Source of the DNA: Aliamphritea hakodatensis
Lineage (GTDB): Bacteria; Pseudomonadota; Gammaproteobacteria; Pseudomonadales; Balneatricaceae
DNA: 64,000 bases
Assembly (NCBI RefSeq): GCF_024347195.1
Contig: NZ_AP025281.1
Coordinates: forward strand, 744,001 to 808,000
Direction of reading: 5' to 3'
The notes beneath the pieces were generated by a model. It had not been told where the DNA came from, did not search any database, and was given only the letters and a program-made list of their open reading frames with translations. Positions 60,254 through 64,000 of the stretch are shown here, in pieces (position 1 is the first letter of the stretch; each line of letters begins with the position of its first letter). Both the position numbers and the translations under genes were made by a program.

Positions 60254-62944
60254 TTATTGTTCGCCCTGGATGTGTTCATCCAGTTGTTGGCAGATATCTT
60301 TTTGCAATGCATCGCACAGGGCTTCATCTGTTAGTGGGTTGCCCTGTATATCGCTGATGAAGAAGTAATCTTCCACCCGTTCGCCGATGCTGGCGATTTT
60401 GGCTTTGCGAACGGATATTCCGTGGGTCATAAATATACGTCCCAGACGGGCCAGTAGGCCTGGGCGGTCCGGCGTCATAACTTCCAGTGTGGTTAATCCG
60501 TGTTCAGTGTCATTGATAATATTGACGCGTGTGGGATTAGCGAAGAGTTTGAGCTGGCGGGGAATGCGCCGATGTATAATGTTCGGATATTCTTCCGGAT
60601 TGTTCAGTGCATTCACCAGGCTTTGCTGAATATACTCCAGGTGTGCGGCGTTATCGGTCAGCGGCTGGTTGTCTGCAGTCAGCACGGTATAGGTGTTAAG
60701 TGTCTGATTGTTGTCAGCCACCATGATGCGGGCGTCCTGGATGTTCAGGTTCAGTTGGTCCAGTGCTGATGCGGCGGCGGCAAACAGGTTTGGCTGGTCA
60801 CGCATGTAGATAAAGACTTCTGTGGCCCCTTCAAATGAACGCCGGGACGTCTCGTGCATCTTCACCAGCGGCAAGTCAGATTCACCGTGTTCCAGAATGG
60901 CACGGGTTTGCCAGGCAATATTGAGGGCCTGTTCGCGCAGAAAATAATCATCACCCAGGTGTTCCCAGAAATTGAGCACTTCCATGCCGCCGCAGCCGTT
61001 GCGTTGCAGTTGTACCATGGCTTCATGCTGGGTTTGCTCAATCCGGTCTTCCCGGTTGATCGGATTTTCCAGTCCCCGTTGCAGAGCGATCTTAGTATCT
61101 GAGTACAGTTGGCGAAGCAGTGCGGCACGCCAGCTGTTCCAGAGGGTATGGTTGGTGGCGTTGATATCTGCGACGGTCAGAATGTAAAGGTGATCCAGGT
61201 GGTCCAGATCACGGACCTGTTTGGCGAAATGCTGAATGACATCAGGGTCAGAGATATCTTTGCGCTGCGCGGTCATCGACATCAGCAGGTGATTGCGGAC
61301 CAGCCAGGTAACCAGATGTGTATCCCATTTTCCCAGGTGGTGCCGTTCGCAGAACAGTTTGACGTCTTCAGCGCCCAGTTCAGAGTGATCACCGCCCCTG
61401 CCTTTGCCTATATCGTGGTAAAGCCCGGCAATATAGATGAGTTCAATTTTCGGGATCTGATTAATGATCCGGTGAGCAATCGGAAATTGTTCGCTGTTGT
61501 CCGTATGGCGAAACTGACGCAGCTTTTGAATGACCTTCAGTGTGTGCGCGTCAACGGTATAGATATGAAACAGGTCGTGCTGCATCTGGCCGATAATTTC
61601 GCCGAATTCCGGCAGATAGCGTCCCAGGATGCCAAAACGGTTCATGCGCTTAAGTTCGGTGGATACTTTGAGGTTACCTCGCAGTAATTCCATAAAGAGT
61701 GAAATATTGCGGATATCCTTGCGGAAATCATCATCAATCCGGTGACGGTTGTTCAGGATCAGCCGGATAGTGGATGCCCGAACCCCTTTGATCTGTTCAT
61801 TTTCAGCCAGCAGAACGAACAGTTCCATCATGGCGAAAGGATGGTGTTCAAAAACGCTGGGGTAGGCAGCCTTGATGTAGCCGTTATGCAAGTTAAAGCG
61901 CTTGTTGAGGGGCTCGATAACCTGCTCTTCACCGACACTGAGGATTACTTCATCAAAATACTGTAACAGCATGTTGTTGAATTCAGACATGGTCTTGGCA
62001 ACGCGGTAGTACTTCACCATGAACTGTTCAACGGCCAGTGCACCGTCCTGATTTTTATAGCCAAACAGGTCTGCCAGTGTTCGCTGGTGATCGAACAGTA
62101 AACGGTCTTCCCGGCGCTTGCAGTGCATATGCAGTGCATAGCGGACAGTCCAGAGATAGCGTTCGCCTTTTTCCAGGGTGTCCAGTTCTGATTCAGTCAC
62201 GAAGCCGTGGTCTACCAGATCATGAATGAAGGTGGTGCCGAAGTGTCTTTTGGCGACCCAGCCAATGGTCTGCAGGTCCCGGAGGCCACCGGGTGACGTC
62301 TTAAGGTTGGGCTCGAGGTTGTATTCGGTGTCGTTGGTTTTGTCGTGACGGCTTTTTTGCTCGTCAATCTTGGCGAGGTAGAATTCCTTGTCGCTCCATG
62401 CCCCGGACGTAACCCGGTGAAATATTTTGTCATGCAGGTGCTGGTTGCCGGTGATCAGACGGGACTCGATCAGGTTGGTGGCAATGGTGATGTCTTTTTC
62501 GGCTTCCCGGTAGCATTCCTCAAGGGTGCGGACACTGGAACCTATGTCCAGATTGATGTCCCAGAGCAGTGTCAGAAAACCGCTGATGCTGGCCTGCATC
62601 TGTTCGTCTTCAGTAGCATCGAGCAGGATCAGCAGGTCCACATCGGAATGGGGGTGAAGTTCCCCGCGGCCATAACCGCCGACGGCGATCAGGGCAAAAC
62701 CGTTGTTATCCGGCCAGTCAAAAAGATTCCAGGCCTGAAGCAGCAGCTGGTCTACCAGCCAGGCACGGCCATAGATCAGCTTGCGGATGTCCTCTCCCTG
62801 AATAAAGCGCTCATCCATCAGGGCCCGCGCTTTTTTCAGGGTGTGTTTGAAGGCTGCAATTGGCGACGCTGCTGCCGCCAGTTCAGCACTGAATTCAGCG
62901 GCGCAGAACAGTGATTCATCCGCCGCGAAAAGGGTGTCGGACAT
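60254..62944 (-). CDS. glnD: PII uridylyltransferase / uridylyl-removing enzyme
   Basis: An 896-residue bifunctional enzyme. The nucleotidyltransferase motif is GGYGRGELHPHSDVDLLIL near residues 85-103, the HD motif is LYHDIGKGRGGDHSE near 510-524, and two C-terminal ACT domains start near 705 and 815. It adds UMP to PII under low glutamine and removes it under high glutamine. It follows map by 25 bases, the usual proteobacterial order. Confidence 0.97.
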   Translation of the reverse strand: MSDTLFAADESLFCAAEFSAELAAAASPIAAFKHTLKKARALMDERFIQGEDIRKLIYGRAWLVDQLLLQAWNLFDWPDNNGFALIAVGGYGRGELHPHSDVDLLILLDATEDEQMQASISGFLTLLWDINLDIGSSVRTLEECYREAEKDITIATNLIESRLITGNQHLHDKIFHRVTSGAWSDKEFYLAKIDEQKSRHDKTNDTEYNLEPNLKTSPGGLRDLQTIGWVAKRHFGTTFIHDLVDHGFVTESELDTLEKGERYLWTVRYALHMHCKRREDRLLFDHQRTLADLFGYKNQDGALAVEQFMVKYYRVAKTMSEFNNMLLQYFDEVILSVGEEQVIEPLNKRFNLHNGYIKAAYPSVFEHHPFAMMELFVLLAENEQIKGVRASTIRLILNNRHRIDDDFRKDIRNISLFMELLRGNLKVSTELKRMNRFGILGRYLPEFGEIIGQMQHDLFHIYTVDAHTLKVIQKLRQFRHTDNSEQFPIAHRIINQIPKIELIYIAGLYHDIGKGRGGDHSELGAEDVKLFCERHHLGKWDTHLVTWLVRNHLLMSMTAQRKDISDPDVIQHFAKQVRDLDHLDHLYILTVADINATNHTLWNSWRAALLRQLYSDTKIALQRGLENPINREDRIEQTQHEAMVQLQRNGCGGMEVLNFWEHLGDDYFLREQALNIAWQTRAILEHGESDLPLVKMHETSRRSFEGATEVFIYMRDQPNLFAAAASALDQLNLNIQDARIMVADNNQTLNTYTVLTADNQPLTDNAAHLEYIQQSLVNALNNPEEYPNIIHRRIPRQLKLFANPTRVNIINDTEHGLTTLEVMTPDRPGLLARLGRIFMTHGISVRKAKIASIGERVEDYFFISDIQGNPLTDEALCDALQKDICQQLDEHIQGEQ

Positions 62945-62969
62945 CTTTAAGCCTGTGTCAGGGTTACAC

Positions 62970-63740
62970 TCAGAAACTTTCTTCCTGACGCTTGGTCAGT
63001 ACTTCATAGCCATCTGCCGTAACCAGAATTGTATGTTCCCACTGGGCAGATAAGCGTTTGTCGACGGTTTCAACGGTCCAGCCATCCCGTTTCAGCAACT
63101 TAACGTGACGCTTGCCAGCATTAATCATCGGCTCGATGGTGAATATCATGCCTTCTTCCAGCGTGACGCCGGTGCCGGCCTTACCGTAGTGAAGTACCTG
63201 CGGGTCTTCGTGGAAGCCTTCCCCAATGCCGTGTCCGCAGTACTCGCGAACCACTGAGTAGTGGTTGGATTCAGCGTGTTGCTGAATGACGTGGCCGATA
63301 TCGCCCAGCTGCGCACCGGGCTTAACCAGTTCCATTGCTTTGTACAGGCATTCCTGTGTGATGCTTGCCAGACGCTCCGCGTGGGGCTGAGCCTTGCCGA
63401 CAAAAAACATTTTACTGGTGTCACCGTGGTAGCCATCTTTGATGACGGTGATATCGATGTTGATCATGTCGCCGTTTTTCAGCGCCTTGTCATTAGGAAT
63501 GCCGTGGCAAACCACATGGTTAACCGATGTGCAGATAGATTTCGGAAAACCGTGATAGTCCAGCGGTGCAGGAATGGCCTGTTGTTCGTTGACAATGTAA
63601 TCATGACAGATCTGATTGATTTCATTGGTGGTTACGCCCGGTTTAACATGGGGTTCAATCATTTCCAGTACTTCCGCCGCCAGGCGTCCGGCCACCCGCA
63701 TTTTTTCGATGGCGTCGGCTGACTTAATTACTATGCTCAT
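62970..63740 (-). CDS. map: Methionine aminopeptidase
   Basis: A 256-residue type I methionine aminopeptidase. The five metal ligands lie in MINIDITVIKDGYHGDTS (two Asp), GHGIGEGFHEDP (His), GMIFTIEPM (Glu) and WEHTILV (Glu). It removes the initiator methionine from new proteins. It is transcribed with glnD. Upstream DNA points to rpsB on the other strand. Confidence 0.97.
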   Translation of the reverse strand: MSIVIKSADAIEKMRVAGRLAAEVLEMIEPHVKPGVTTNEINQICHDYIVNEQQAIPAPLDYHGFPKSICTSVNHVVCHGIPNDKALKNGDMINIDITVIKDGYHGDTSKMFFVGKAQPHAERLASITQECLYKAMELVKPGAQLGDIGHVIQQHAESNHYSVVREYCGHGIGEGFHEDPQVLHYGKAGTGVTLEEGMIFTIEPMINAGKRHVKLLKRDGWTVETVDKRLSAQWEHTILVTADGYEVLTKRQEESF

Positions 63741-63870
63741 ATATACCCTTAAACTGTATTGGCTGGACGGTGTTGAGAGTTGTATGCCCGTGAATTTGTA
63801 CGGCGCACTCTCTTATATAGTCTGAGCGTCGCATTGTAGCGAATTAAGCGCTTAAGAACAAAACAAGCAC

Positions 63871-63899
63871 TTCAAAATATGCTCTGTTTATGGTATAAA
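63871..63899 (+). promoter_or_regulatory. Outward-facing sigma-70 promoter, probably for rpsB
   Basis: TTCAAA (63871-63876) and TATAAA (63894-63899) are spaced by 17 bases, with an extra TGG just before the -10. It reads out of the window. map is divergent from rpsB in most gammaproteobacteria, so 63907-64000 is likely the rpsB leader, which binds S2 in feedback control. rpsB itself is outside the window. Confidence 0.55.
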
Positions 63900-64000
63900 T
63901 CCGCCCGCAAATTTGCGTAGCTGTTGCCGGTAATCCCGGTACTGCCCGTAAATTATAAATAATCCACACATGTACCGACACATTGCCTTGGGTGCCGCTT

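Noticed and set aside
61109..62914. Two long plus-strand open frames opposite glnD (192 and 189 residues)
   Set aside because: They mirror conserved glnD codons and show no family similarity.
1..64000. CRISPR arrays, tRNA/rRNA genes, insertion sequences, prophage
   Set aside because: No evenly spaced direct repeats, cloverleaf sequences, transposases or phage genes were found on reading both strands.

Overview
The window reads as chromosome of a marine gammaproteobacterium of the Oceanospirillales type (Oceanospirillaceae-like; inferred from gene content, not proven). Pointers are a FabY-type ketosynthase initiating fatty-acid synthesis, a Vibrio-like flgOPT flagellar H-ring locus, a single-operon dapC-yffB-dapD arrangement, a seven-MCE LetB, and a probable organosulfonate catabolic cluster. 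Coding density is high, many convergent genes overlap at their stops, and no tRNA, rRNA, insertion sequence, prophage or CRISPR array was seen.

Layout. 0-7.5 kb: 3' end of a GntR/UTRA regulator, a universal stress protein, a TctCBA-type transporter, a CoA-acylating aldehyde dehydrogenase and an acyl-CoA ligase, together best explained as sulfoacetate uptake and conversion to sulfoacetaldehyde. 7.7-8.6 kb: a pentapeptide-repeat/K+ channel fusion. 8.6-10.3 kb: argP and its divergent LysE/ArgO exporter. 10.3-14.5 kb: several regulators (WYL, AraC-GyrI, LysR) around a PLP aminotransferase. 14.6-15.3 kb: an HD-domain protein that looks like a PhnZ/TmpB-type diiron oxygenase. 15.3-21.8 kb (mostly minus strand): greB, small hypotheticals, rlmA, dapE, dapD, yffB, dapC. 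22-29 kb: a repeat lipoprotein with a peptidoglycan-binding domain, a PilZ protein, an RND efflux pair and an alpha/beta hydrolase. 29-34 kb: an envelope lipid-transport operon (split LetA, LetB, unknown lipoprotein). 34-39 kb: esterase, FKBP, Pmp3-like protein, an AT-rich gene-poor stretch, tiny proteins, an unrecognised P-loop kinase. 38.8-45 kb: iron-linked genes (Fur-box flavodoxin; TonB receptor, methyltransferase, MFS carrier and PchR-like AraC regulator). 45-54.3 kb: prfC, a TatD nuclease, and a signalling operon (REC-GGDEF-EAL, triple-REC hybrid kinase, CheR). 54.3-60 kb: fabY, an OmpA-family lipoprotein, flgT and divergent flgOP. 60-64 kb: DUF1244, glnD, map, and a promoter facing out of the window that most likely belongs to rpsB.

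Working together: the TctABC receptor/permease would feed the ligase and acylating dehydrogenase, with a shared palindromic motif before both transcription units suggesting one regulator; flgT and flgOP build the same motor ring and flgOP carries a near-perfect sigma-28 promoter; LetA halves plus LetB form one lipid conduit; the TonB receptor, methyltransferase, MFS protein and AraC regulator look like one siderophore-type unit under Fur. The most unusual items are the split-LetA operon with an unfamiliar lipoprotein, the repeat lipoprotein at 22.1 kb, the P-loop kinase at 37 kb, the channel fusion at 7.7 kb and the HD oxygenase candidate at 14.6 kb.
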